In this document: positions 40,080-46,708 of the stretch, in pieces
How positions within the stretch are numbered: position 1 is the first letter of the stretch
Layout of the letters: the number at the start of each line of letters is the position of its first letter
NCBI RefSeq assembly: GCF_035195345.1
Contig: NZ_CP136574.1
Location: 1,541,871-1,605,870, forward strand
Length of the DNA: 64,000 nucleotides
DNA from: Flavobacterium sp.
Lineage (GTDB): Bacteria; Bacteroidota; Bacteroidia; Flavobacteriales; Flavobacteriaceae
Direction of reading: 5' to 3'
Position numbers and translations under genes: made by a program
Notes under the pieces: generated by a model
Told to the model about the DNA's origin: nothing
Database searches by the model: none
The model's input: the letters and a program-made list of their open reading frames with translations, nothing else

Positions 40080-40688
40080 CTATTTTATTTTGTTTGAATT
40101 TTCCATTTTTTTTCGCATCTCATCTGGATTAGCATTTCGAGCTGTATCCAATGCTTGCAACATGAGCTCTTCTCCAATTTCTTTTGGAATGGCTTTTTTT
40201 ATGATGATTTCATCCCATTGTTTATATAAGCCCTTTATCTCTTCGTTAATTTCAGGGATTAATTTCGCGATTTTTTGCTCAGGAATAATTCTTAAATTCA
40301 AAAAGGTTTCTAACGATTTTAACTTTGTATTTAATGTTGTTATTCTACTTAAAATTTGTGGTTTATTATATTCAAAAGGAATGGTAATGGATAAAGTATC
40401 TGCTTTTGAAGCTAAATTTTTGGTTTTCATTTGAAAAGCTGATAAGGTAGATTTTGGTTTTTGAAGCATTTCAATTTCAAACTGTCTCCATTCGTTCCAT
40501 CGATCTAAAGTGGCTTCAACTTCTGGTCTTGGAGTTGGAAAATTAAATTGCCACATTTTGGAAATATTTTTAAAAACGGCTTCATTTTTTTGTGCTACTT
40601 TTTGTGCTTCTAATTCTTGTTTTGAATCATTCTCACAAGCCATTAAACCTAAAGTTAAAACCAACATTGTTATAATTAAACCTTTCAT
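40080..40688 (-). CDS. Hypothetical lipoprotein upstream of mfd
   Basis: This 202-residue protein has a lipoprotein signal peptide with the lipobox GLMAC. The rest is largely alpha-helical and probably periplasmic, with a Trp-rich phrase (MWQFNFPTPRPEVEATLDRWNEWRQFEIEML) and a second helical bundle region (LETFLNLRIIPEQKIAKLIPEINEEIKGLYKQWDEI). I do not recognise the family. It precedes mfd by 6 bp with a -7 box upstream, so it heads that operon, although no functional link with DNA repair is evident. Confidence 0.82.
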   Translation of the reverse strand: MKGLIITMLVLTLGLMACENDSKQELEAQKVAQKNEAVFKNISKMWQFNFPTPRPEVEATLDRWNEWRQFEIEMLQKPKSTLSAFQMKTKNLASKADTLSITIPFEYNKPQILSRITTLNTKLKSLETFLNLRIIPEQKIAKLIPEINEEIKGLYKQWDEIIIKKAIPKEIGEELMLQALDTARNANPDEMRKKMENSNKIK

Positions 40689-40705
40689 TATCTTAATTTA
40701 AAAAA

Positions 40706-40713
40706 CAAAGGTA
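40706..40713 (-). promoter_or_regulatory. -7 element of the lipoprotein-mfd operon
   Basis: On the minus strand TACCTTTG (40713-40706) matches TAnnTTTG, 17 bp before the start codon. No TTG lies at the usual distance. Confidence 0.5.
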
Positions 40714-40892
40714 CAAATGTTTACAAAATTTAAGTACTAATCTAATAATATCTTAACAGTGCTTTGATAGGCAATTACTTGGTATTTTAATAATTCTCAT
40801 TTTATGCGTTCATTTTTATGAAATACGAACTGAATTGTGGTTTTTACTTAAAATATAATAAAAAAAGGGCTTTTCGATTCGTACGAAAACGT

Positions 40893-40900
40893 TATATTTG
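40893..40900 (+). promoter_or_regulatory. -7 element of the threonine dehydrogenase gene
   Basis: TATATTTG at 40893-40900 matches TAnnTTTG, 20 bp before the ATG at 40921. The -33 region has TTTTCG and not TTTG. The rest of the 232-bp spacer from 40689 holds nothing else I can support. Confidence 0.5.
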
Positions 40901-40920
40901 TTACCTCTTTATTCTATCAA

Positions 40921-41877
40921 ATGGACACGAAAATTTTAATAATTGGTGCTTGTGGTCAAATAGGTACCGAACTTACAGCAAAACTTAGAGCTACTTATGG
41001 CGTTGATAATGTAATTGCTTCAGATATCAGAAAACTGAATAACGATGTGGTGAATAACGGCATTTTTGAGGTAATAAATGCTTTAGATTATAATCAAATT
41101 GAGCACTTAATTGAGCAATATCAGATTACTGATGTGTATTTAATGGCGGCATTGCTTTCGGCTACCGCTGAGAAAAACCCAGCTTTTGCATGGGATTTGA
41201 ATATGAATTCGTTGTTTCATGTTTTAAATTTAGCCAAAGCAGGAAAAATCAAGAAAATTTTCTGGCCTTCGAGTATTGCGGTTTTTGGACCTACAACTCC
41301 AAGATACAACACGCCACAATACACAATAATGGAACCTTCAACAGTTTACGGAATTTCGAAGCAAACAGGAGAAAGATGGTGCGAATATTATCACAATCAG
41401 TATGGTGTAGATGTTAGAAGTATTCGTTATCCTGGCTTAATTAGTTGGAGTACTGAAGCTGGAGGTGGCACTACCGATTATGCAGTTGACATCTATCACA
41501 AAACGCTAACTGATGGGAAATTTACTAGTTTTTTATCAGAAAACACCGAGTTACCAATGATGTATATGGATGACGCAATCAAAGCTACTATTGGCATTAT
41601 GCAAGCGCCATCAGAACAAATTAAAATACGTTCTTCTTATAATTTGGCAGCGATGAGTTTTACTCCAAAACAAATAGGCGAAGAAATCAAAAAACACTAT
41701 CCAAATTTTGAATTAAGTTACACCCCCGATTTCCGTCAAAAAATTGCAGACAGCTGGCCTGCTAGTATTGACGACACTTCAGCAAGAGAAGATTGGGGAT
41801 GGAAAAATGATTTTACCATTGAAAATATGACTGTTGATATGTTTCAAAACCTAAAAGTGCATATTTATAAAAAATAA
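40921..41877 (+). CDS. SDR-type L-threonine 3-dehydrogenase
   Basis: This 318-residue extended SDR protein fits the NAD-dependent L-threonine 3-dehydrogenase known from Flavobacterium frigidimaris, which oxidises threonine to 2-amino-3-ketobutyrate. The NAD-binding motif is IIGACGQIGTELTAKL (about residues 6-21), followed by DVYLMAALLSATAEKNPAFAWDLNMNSLFHVL. The catalytic segments are FWPSSIAVFGPTTPR and the Tyr/Lys pair in VYGISKQTGERWCEYY. RYPGLISW and MMYMDDAIKATIGIM are also typical of this enzyme. No kbl gene for the next step is in the window. Its stop codon abuts the stop of the convergent NTF2-like gene. Confidence 0.9.
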   Translation: MDTKILIIGACGQIGTELTAKLRATYGVDNVIASDIRKLNNDVVNNGIFEVINALDYNQIEHLIEQYQITDVYLMAALLSATAEKNPAFAWDLNMNSLFHVLNLAKAGKIKKIFWPSSIAVFGPTTPRYNTPQYTIMEPSTVYGISKQTGERWCEYYHNQYGVDVRSIRYPGLISWSTEAGGGTTDYAVDIYHKTLTDGKFTSFLSENTELPMMYMDDAIKATIGIMQAPSEQIKIRSSYNLAAMSFTPKQIGEEIKKHYPNFELSYTPDFRQKIADSWPASIDDTSAREDWGWKNDFTIENMTVDMFQNLKVHIYKK

Positions 41878-42381
41878 TTATTTCTTAAAATTATTCATAA
41901 AAGCGTCTTCTATAGGCGCTTTTATTTTTACCACCTCATCCGTATTTTCATTAGGAATAGTCATCGAAAGTACATAGTGCTTAATTTTCCATTGTCCGTT
42001 TTCTTGAACTAAAACCCCAGAGCCTCTGCAAATTTTCATTTGTGTGTTTAACAATTCGTCAAACCAAGCCGTTTTTCCATCCTTACTAAAATAAATATTA
42101 CGCTCAATGGCTTTAAAATTCCACGCTTTGCCTTTGTCAAAATAAGGTTTAGCAAAATCTTGAAATTGTTTTTTGTTCCAATTTTCTGTGGCATCTGTTC
42201 CAATAAAAATAGATTCTTCTGCCATTGCATCGAAATACGCTTCGTAATTTGCCGCGGCAGCAGCTTTGTGCCAATTGTCTATAATTTCCATAACATTTTG
42301 TTTTTTTGATTGATTTTTTTCTTCACATGGTTTGCAAGAGAAAGCTAGAATTGCTAGGAGTAAGATGGTTAGTTTTTTCAT
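41878..42381 (-). CDS. NTF2/SnoaL-like lipoprotein
   Basis: This 167-residue protein has a lipoprotein signal with the lipobox AFSC and then a SnoaL/NTF2-like domain (IDNWHKAAAAANYEAYFDAMAEESIFIGTDATENWNKKQFQDFAKPYFDKG, then AWFDELLNTQMKICRGSGVLVQENGQWKIKHYVLSMTIPNE). Proteins of this fold are often described only as nuclear transport factor 2 family. The function is unknown; a calcium/calmodulin-kinase-like association domain is one subtype. Its start codon lies just 12 bp from the left repeat of the DUF559 unit, and no promoter of its own is visible in the gap, so it may depend on transcripts entering through that unit. Confidence 0.83.
   Translation of the reverse strand: MKKLTILLLAILAFSCKPCEEKNQSKKQNVMEIIDNWHKAAAAANYEAYFDAMAEESIFIGTDATENWNKKQFQDFAKPYFDKGKAWNFKAIERNIYFSKDGKTAWFDELLNTQMKICRGSGVLVQENGQWKIKHYVLSMTIPNENTDEVVKIKAPIEDAFMNNFKK
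41897..41925 (+). terminator. Terminator of the threonine dehydrogenase gene, inside the next gene
   Basis: ATAAAAGCGTC (41897-41907) pairs with GGCGCTTTTAT (41915-41925) with one G-T pair around a 7-base loop, followed by TTTTTA. It lies within the coding end of the convergent NTF2-like gene. Confidence 0.7.
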
Positions 42382-42393
42382 AATTGTTTCGTT

Positions 42394-42434
42394 TTTCCCC
42401 TCCTTTGGGGGGGTGCCTGAAAGGCGGGGTGGTT
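42394..42434. repeat. Left inverted repeat of the DUF559 unit
   Basis: The arm contains CCCCTCCTTTGG near its outer end and GCCTGAAAGGC as an internal hairpin, then GGGGTGGTT at the inner end. The outer part can also fold, with one G-T pair. The inner end is one base from the DUF559 stop codon. Confidence 0.85.
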
Positions 42435-42435
42435 A

Positions 42436-42858
42436 TTAAATATCTTTATATTCTGAAATAATAAATTGTTCTAAATCTTTCATAATATTCTCAGCATCAA
42501 ATAACATTTTTGTCGTTGATATTATGAAAACTTTTAAACCTAAATCTTTAAGATAAGTTTCTCTTTTCTCATCATATTCTTCTTGGAAATTATGAATTTC
42601 TCCATCAATTTCAACTACTAAACCGAGTGCTTTAACATAAAAATCTACAATGTAGTTACCAATAATTCTTTGTCTGTCAAAATCGATATTCCAAAAGGAT
42701 TTATTTCTCACTTCTTTCCAGAACACGACTTCGGAAAAATTTCCTGCTTTTCTGAGTGCTTTTGCTCTACCTTTTAAAGAAGCATTATGAGGTAAATTTA
42801 AAACAAAATTTTTCTTAATTGGAATATTATGAATTATGGTTAAGATTTCTTCTTGCAT
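42436..42858 (-). CDS. DUF559 (Vsr-like) endonuclease-domain protein
   Basis: This 140-residue protein is a DUF559 family member, related to the very-short-patch-repair nuclease and the PD-(D/E)XK fold. The start has the characteristic NLPHNASLKGRAKALRKAGN (21-40), then SEVVFWKEVRNK with Glu43. The core has RQRIIGNYIVDFY with Asp72, VVEIDGEIHN with Glu83, Asp85 and His89, and EKRETYLKDLGLKV. All the residues I expect for an active site are present, so it should be a functional DNA nuclease. It has no signal peptide. The gene almost fills the space between two inverted repeats, which is unusual for a resident gene and suggests a selfish nuclease. Its upstream region has no clear -7 box. Confidence 0.93.
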   Translation of the reverse strand: MQEEILTIIHNIPIKKNFVLNLPHNASLKGRAKALRKAGNFSEVVFWKEVRNKSFWNIDFDRQRIIGNYIVDFYVKALGLVVEIDGEIHNFQEEYDEKRETYLKDLGLKVFIISTTKMLFDAENIMKDLEQFIISEYKDI

Positions 42859-42883
42859 TTATTCCGTTTTAATTCAACCTAAA

Positions 42884-42924
42884 AACCACCCCGCCTTTCA
42901 GGCACCCCTCCAAAGGAGGGGAAA
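42884..42924. repeat. Right inverted repeat of the DUF559 unit
   Basis: This arm mirrors 42394-42434. Its outer end CCCCTCC-AAA-GGAGGGG (42905-42921) is a perfect 7-bp hairpin and GCC-TTTCA-GGC lies next to it. It is followed after 8 bp by the aldehyde dehydrogenase stop codon. Confidence 0.85.
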
Positions 42925-42932
42925 CATCTAAA

Positions 42933-44222
42933 TTATAAAATATTAATTACAACTGTTTTTACATTTACAAATTCTTTTATTCCGTCTTTTGCTAATTCTC
43001 TTCCATATCCAGATTTTTTTATTCCACCGAATGGTAATCTTGGATCGGATTTTACCATTTCGTTGATAAAAACAGCACCTTCATTAAAAGCTGAAATCTT
43101 TGTTTTAATAAAATCAATATCTTGAGTAAAAACGGAAACACCCAAACCAAATTCCGATTGATTACTTAATTCGATGGCTTCTACAATGGTTTTGAAAGTC
43201 ATTATTGCTGCCACAGGACCGAATGTTTCTTCATTAAAAACTGGCATTTCTGTTGTTACTTCTGTCAAAATTGTAGGTTCATAAAAAGCATCTTTTCGGT
43301 TTCCACCAACAAGTAACTTTGCTCCCATTTGAATAGATTTTTGAACTTGGATTTCTAATTCTTCGGCTAAATCAACTCGTGCCAAAGAACCTATTTGCGT
43401 TGCTTTATCTAACGGATTTCCAGTTTTTAAGTTTTGGATCGCTACTTTGAATTTAGCTACAAATTCTTCTGCGATAGTTTCATGAACTAAAAATCGTTTC
43501 GCGGCAATACAACTTTGACCTGCGTTTTGCATTCGGGCATTGACAGCTGTTGCTACTGCTTTTTCTAAATTGGCATCTTCTAAAATAATGAAAGCATTGC
43601 TTCCCCCCAATTCTAAAACGCACTTTTTTAAATGTTTTCCAGCTTCGCCAGCAACTGCAATTCCAGCTTGTTCGCTTCCTGTTAAAGAAACAGCTTTAAT
43701 AATTGGATTTGCTATGACTTTTGCTACTTCGATACTCGGGATTGGTAAATCTTGATAACACCCTTTTGGAAAACCAGCTTGCTCAAAAATCGATTGAATT
43801 AATTCGGCAGATTTTGGAACGTTACTCGCATGTTTAACCACAATTGTATTTCCTGCGATAATTGTTGGAACCGCAAATCGAAAAACTTGCCAAAAAGGAA
43901 AATTCCATGGCATTACGCCTAAAATTACTCCTAAAGGTTCGTAGGTAACAAAACTTTCTGTCGCCTCAGTTTTTATGTTTTTTGTGGATAAAAATGATTC
44001 AGCATTTTCGAAATAATAATTACACAAAAGCGCACATTTTTCAACCTCAGCAATTGCTTGCGAAATAGGTTTATGCATTTCGGTAGTGATGCAAGTTGCG
44101 TATTCTTCTTTGTTTTCTAAAAGTAGTTGAGCTAATTGTGGCAAAAAAGAAATTCGGTTTTGAATGCTCAAATTACGCCAAGAAAGCTGAATGTTTTCTG
44201 AAACTTTTAAAAGATTTTGCAT
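42933..44222 (-). CDS. Aldehyde dehydrogenase, succinate-semialdehyde dehydrogenase type
   Basis: This 429-residue NAD(P)-dependent enzyme belongs to the short succinate-semialdehyde dehydrogenase (Sad/GabD-like) group. VMPWNFPFWQVFRFAVPTIIAGNTIVVKHA and the cofactor loop VSLTGSEQAG are present. The catalytic Glu lies in LELGGSNAFIIL and the nucleophile Cys in NAGQSCIAAKRFLV. ETFGPVAAIM and LPFGGIKKSGYGRELA are also conserved. It probably oxidises succinate semialdehyde or a related aldehyde. It lies upstream of the DUF559 unit and NTF2-like gene on the same strand and ends 8 bp before the right repeat. Confidence 0.93.
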   Translation of the reverse strand: MQNLLKVSENIQLSWRNLSIQNRISFLPQLAQLLLENKEEYATCITTEMHKPISQAIAEVEKCALLCNYYFENAESFLSTKNIKTEATESFVTYEPLGVILGVMPWNFPFWQVFRFAVPTIIAGNTIVVKHASNVPKSAELIQSIFEQAGFPKGCYQDLPIPSIEVAKVIANPIIKAVSLTGSEQAGIAVAGEAGKHLKKCVLELGGSNAFIILEDANLEKAVATAVNARMQNAGQSCIAAKRFLVHETIAEEFVAKFKVAIQNLKTGNPLDKATQIGSLARVDLAEELEIQVQKSIQMGAKLLVGGNRKDAFYEPTILTEVTTEMPVFNEETFGPVAAIMTFKTIVEAIELSNQSEFGLGVSVFTQDIDFIKTKISAFNEGAVFINEMVKSDPRLPFGGIKKSGYGRELAKDGIKEFVNVKTVVINIL

Positions 44223-44267
44223 GCTGAAAGGTTTTTGTAAAAATACTAATTTTAATTGAAAATGAGG

Positions 44268-44375
44268 TTTGCGTTAGGGATTGTAGTGAAAATCCTTTTC
44301 TTATAAAATTACAAGACTTTATAAGAAATGATTGCAAAGGAAAGCCCGACTCGCTAAAGCGGAGTAACGCCCAAA
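44268..44375. repeat. Structured intergenic element of about 108 bp
   Basis: The ends TTTGCGTTA (44268-44276) and TAACGCCCAAA (44365-44375) pair as an outer stem with a 2-base bulge. Inside is a perfect 11-bp hairpin (44297-44307 with 44318-44328) around ATTACAAGAC or a close register. Two related words, GGGATTGTAGTGAAAATCC and GATTGCAAAGGAAAGCCC, flank it, and a small hairpin ACTCGC-TAAA-GCGGAGT lies near the right end. I recall similar elements ending in GCGGAAAGCCCGA and AACGCCC from other Flavobacterium spacers. It may be a dispersed non-coding repeat or a small RNA. Confidence 0.6.
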
Positions 44376-44390
44376 TTCAAAAGGAAATGA

Positions 44391-44398
44391 TATCTTTG
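44391..44398 (+). promoter_or_regulatory. -7 element of the 2OG-Fe(II) oxygenase gene
   Basis: TATCTTTG at 44391-44398 matches TAnnTTTG, 24 bp before the ATG at 44423 and just after the structured element. No -33 TTG is seen. Confidence 0.5.
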
Positions 44399-44422
44399 TA
44401 ATGTATTTACAACTTAAATAAA

Positions 44423-45016
44423 ATGGAAGATTGTTTTGAAACCTTAATTTCGAGTTATTTGGATTCGAAAGTGGGCATTGTGGAACATTTTGTATCGGAA
44501 GAATTGGCACAACACTTGGTAAATAGATTGTTTGAACTGAAAGAACAAAATTTATTGAAAGCCGCTGGAATAGGAAATGCCGCAAAATTAACGCAGAATT
44601 CAGCGATTAGAAATGATGCGATTTATTGGTTAGACCGAGCAAATAATAATGCACATGAAAATGCTTTTTTTGACCAAGTGGATGCTTTTGTGTCGTATTT
44701 AAACCGCAGTTGTTATACTGGAATTACAGGTTATGAATTTCATTTTGCTTTGTTTGACAAAGGCAGTTTTTACCGAAAACATTTAGATCAATTCCAAGAT
44801 AATTCGAGCCGACAATTTTCGATGATTACCTATTTGAATGAGAATTGGCAACCCGAAGACGGTGGTGAATTGTGTATTTATGATGGTGATATAACTCAAA
44901 AAGTAGCTCCAACGAATCGAAAAACAGTTTTTTTTAAGAGCAATGAATTAGTCCATGAAGTTTTAGAAAGCCACAAACCTCGATTGAGCGTTACGGGTTG
45001 GTTGAGACGAGATTAA
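44423..45016 (+). CDS. 2OG-Fe(II) oxygenase (prolyl-4-hydroxylase-like)
   Basis: This 197-residue protein has the double-stranded beta-helix of 2-oxoglutarate and Fe(II)-dependent oxygenases. The iron ligands fit HxD in FYRKHLDQFQD and the distal His in SNELVHEVLESHKPRLSVTGWLRR, where the Arg contacts 2-oxoglutarate. FSMITYLNENWQPEDGGELCIYD is the typical P4Hc/SM-20 strand region. It may hydroxylate a protein side chain, but the target is unknown. It is a single-gene unit bounded by the structured element and a strong terminator. Confidence 0.9.
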   Translation: MEDCFETLISSYLDSKVGIVEHFVSEELAQHLVNRLFELKEQNLLKAAGIGNAAKLTQNSAIRNDAIYWLDRANNNAHENAFFDQVDAFVSYLNRSCYTGITGYEFHFALFDKGSFYRKHLDQFQDNSSRQFSMITYLNENWQPEDGGELCIYDGDITQKVAPTNRKTVFFKSNELVHEVLESHKPRLSVTGWLRRD

Positions 45017-45020
45017 AATA

Positions 45021-45051
45021 AAAAAACCGATACAATTTGTATCGGTTTTTT
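45021..45051. terminator. Bidirectional terminator between the oxygenase gene and the tRNA genes
   Basis: CCGATACAA (45027-45035) pairs with TTGTATCGG (45037-45045), extended by A6 and T6 tracts on either side. It serves the oxygenase gene on the plus strand and the tRNA genes on the minus strand. Confidence 0.88.
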
Positions 45052-45055
45052 GTTG

Positions 45056-45129
45056 CTCCCCCTCTTGGGCTCGAACCAAGGACCCTCTGATTAACAGTCA
45101 GATGCTCTAACCAACTGAGCTAAGGAGGA
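45056..45129 (-). tRNA. tRNA-Asn (GTT), copy 1
   Basis: The minus strand folds into a 74-nt cloverleaf. The acceptor TCCTCCT pairs with AGGGGGA with one G-T pair and discriminator G, the D arm has AGCTCAGTTGGTTAGAGC, and the anticodon loop reads CTGTTAA with anticodon GTT. The T arm has GGTTCGAGCC. The CCA end is not encoded. It is identical to copy 2. Confidence 0.96.
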
Positions 45130-45166
45130 ATCACCTCAAAGGTTTATATTGTTGCTTAAAAGTTTG

Positions 45167-45240
45167 CTCCCCCTCTTGGGCTCGAACCAAGGACCCTCTG
45201 ATTAACAGTCAGATGCTCTAACCAACTGAGCTAAGGAGGA
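45167..45240 (-). tRNA. tRNA-Asn (GTT), copy 2
   Basis: This 74-nt gene is identical to the copy at 45056-45129 and lies 37 bp upstream of it on the minus strand. One promoter at 45265-45294 should drive both. Confidence 0.96.
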
Positions 45241-45264
45241 AGTTGTATATCTTTTAAGCGAGTG

Positions 45265-45294
45265 CAAATATAAACTGATTTTTTGTTATCGCAA
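45265..45294 (-). promoter_or_regulatory. Promoter of the tandem tRNA-Asn genes
   Basis: On the minus strand TTG (45294-45292), a 19-bp spacer and TATATTTG (45272-45265) match the consensus exactly, 24 bp upstream of the first tRNA. Confidence 0.8.
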
Positions 45295-45312
45295 ATTATT
45301 TTATTGAAAAAA

Positions 45313-46638
45313 TTATAAAAGTTTATCCACTACTAATTGGTAAATATCTTTTCCGAAAGTTAAAGCCATTAGTGTCAATAAGATAATCATTCCTGCAGTT
45401 TGAACATATCCTGCCGCTTTGTCGGATAATTTTTTACCTGTAATCATTTCAACTATCGTAAATAAAGCATGTCCACCATCTAATCCAGGAATTGGTAATA
45501 AGTTCATAAATGCCAATCCAATTGAGAATAAAGCGGTGAAATTCCAAATAAATTCCCAGTTCCAAGTATCTGGTAAACGACGTGCAATTCCAATAGGGCT
45601 TTGAACATGCTTGTAAGCTTCTGTTTTTGGTCGTAATATTAATTTGAACTGTTTTACATTATAAACTAATAGTGACCAAGATTCTTTTACTGCCGCAGGA
45701 ACTGCTTGACCAAACGATAATTGATTATTTACTTCATAATCTAACTTATCTAGAGCTTTGTTAATGAAACCTAATTTTCCTTCTTTATCTACTTTAGCTT
45801 TCAGTTCAACTATTTGAGATCCTCTCAAAACAGATAATGAAATGCTGTCATTTTTATGTTTAGAAATTCGTTCTTTAAACTCATCATAATAGGTAAATGC
45901 CGTTCCGTTTAAAGCTTTTATTTTATCCCCTTTTTTTAAACCTGCAACATCAGCAGCCGATTTTGGAACAACTGAATCTACTACGGTATTTGAAAAACGA
46001 GGCCCAACAAACTCTTTTCCTTCTTTACTAATGATTTCACCTTTCATTTCGTCAGTCAAAATCACCTCAACCTTTTCTCCATTTCGCTCAACTTCTACTT
46101 TATCACCTAATAAAACATCTAAAGTCATTCGGTTAAAATTAGGTTGGTGTTTTCCATCAACTGAAAGAATTTTATCTCCGTTTCTAAAACCTGCTTTCTG
46201 ACCTACTTCGCCAAAAGCTAATCCATTTTCTTGAATTTTTGCCGTTGAAATAAATTTTTGACCTACGGTTGAGTACATAATTGTAAAAATCAGCCACGCC
46301 AAAATTACATTCACAATAATTCCACCTAACATAATAATCAAACGTTGCCAAGCTGGTTTTGAACGAAATTCCCATGGCTCTGCAGGTGCATTCATTTGTT
46401 CTGTATCCATACTTTCATCAATCATTCCTGAAAGCTTTACATAACCTCCTAATGGCAACCATCCGATTCCCCATTCTGTTTCACCAATTTTCTTTTTTAC
46501 CAAAGAAAAACCAGCATCCATAAACAAATAAAATTTCTCTACACGTACCTTAAACATCTTGGCTGTAATGTAGTGACCAAATTCGTGAAGAATAACTAAA
46601 ACGGATAATATGAATAATATTTGTGCTACTTGAATCAT
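45313..46638 (-). CDS. rseP: Site-2 membrane metalloprotease RseP
   Basis: This M50-family intramembrane zinc protease cuts anti-sigma factors and old signal peptides. The zinc motif HEFGH lies at residues 18-22 in the first transmembrane helix. At least one PDZ domain follows in the periplasm (RFSNTVVDSVVPKSAADVAGLKKGDKIKALNG). The third metal ligand lies in the conserved NLLPIPGLDGGHALF. GYVKLSGMID and the C-terminal hydrophobic segments are also typical. Its 441 residues are normal. It lies downstream of the M1 peptidase gene, with a terminator between the two. Confidence 0.95.
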   Translation of the reverse strand: MIQVAQILFILSVLVILHEFGHYITAKMFKVRVEKFYLFMDAGFSLVKKKIGETEWGIGWLPLGGYVKLSGMIDESMDTEQMNAPAEPWEFRSKPAWQRLIIMLGGIIVNVILAWLIFTIMYSTVGQKFISTAKIQENGLAFGEVGQKAGFRNGDKILSVDGKHQPNFNRMTLDVLLGDKVEVERNGEKVEVILTDEMKGEIISKEGKEFVGPRFSNTVVDSVVPKSAADVAGLKKGDKIKALNGTAFTYYDEFKERISKHKNDSISLSVLRGSQIVELKAKVDKEGKLGFINKALDKLDYEVNNQLSFGQAVPAAVKESWSLLVYNVKQFKLILRPKTEAYKHVQSPIGIARRLPDTWNWEFIWNFTALFSIGLAFMNLLPIPGLDGGHALFTIVEMITGKKLSDKAAGYVQTAGMIILLTLMALTFGKDIYQLVVDKLL

Positions 46639-46661
46639 TTTTATGCTTTTATTTAAACAAC

Positions 46662-46687
46662 AAAAGTAAGGTTTTCACCTTACTTTT
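46662..46687 (-). terminator. Terminator of the M1 aminopeptidase gene
   Basis: AAAAGTAAGGT (46662-46672) pairs with ACCTTACTTTT (46677-46687) around a 4-base loop, in the 70-bp gap before rseP on the minus strand. Confidence 0.8.
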
Positions 46688-46708
46688 CATCATATTTTTA
46701 CAGTTGAC

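Larger units (their letters stand above)
42394..42924. mobile_element. DUF559 nuclease unit bounded by 41-bp inverted repeats
   Basis: This 531-bp unit consists of a 41-bp arm at 42394-42434, the DUF559 gene, and an inverted 41-bp arm at 42884-42924. The arms match at 40 of 41 positions (42409 is G where the partner predicts A). They are far richer in G and C than the surrounding DNA. The unit sits between the aldehyde dehydrogenase stop codon (8 bp away) and the NTF2-like start codon (12 bp away). No target-site duplication is evident and no transposase is encoded. Confidence 0.75.

Noticed and set aside
42048..42230. Open frame of 60 codons inside the NTF2-like gene
   Set aside because: It is on the same strand in another frame and is fully covered by the longer gene with a signal peptide and recognisable fold.
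42394..42924. Ordinary insertion sequence
   Set aside because: No transposase or DDE/HUH motif lies between the repeats, and no target-site duplication is visible. The only gene is a DUF559 nuclease.
45011..45312. Integration site at the tRNA-Asn genes
   Set aside because: No integrase, no direct repeat of a tRNA end and no change in composition are seen near the tRNA pair. The duplicated tRNA genes are both complete.
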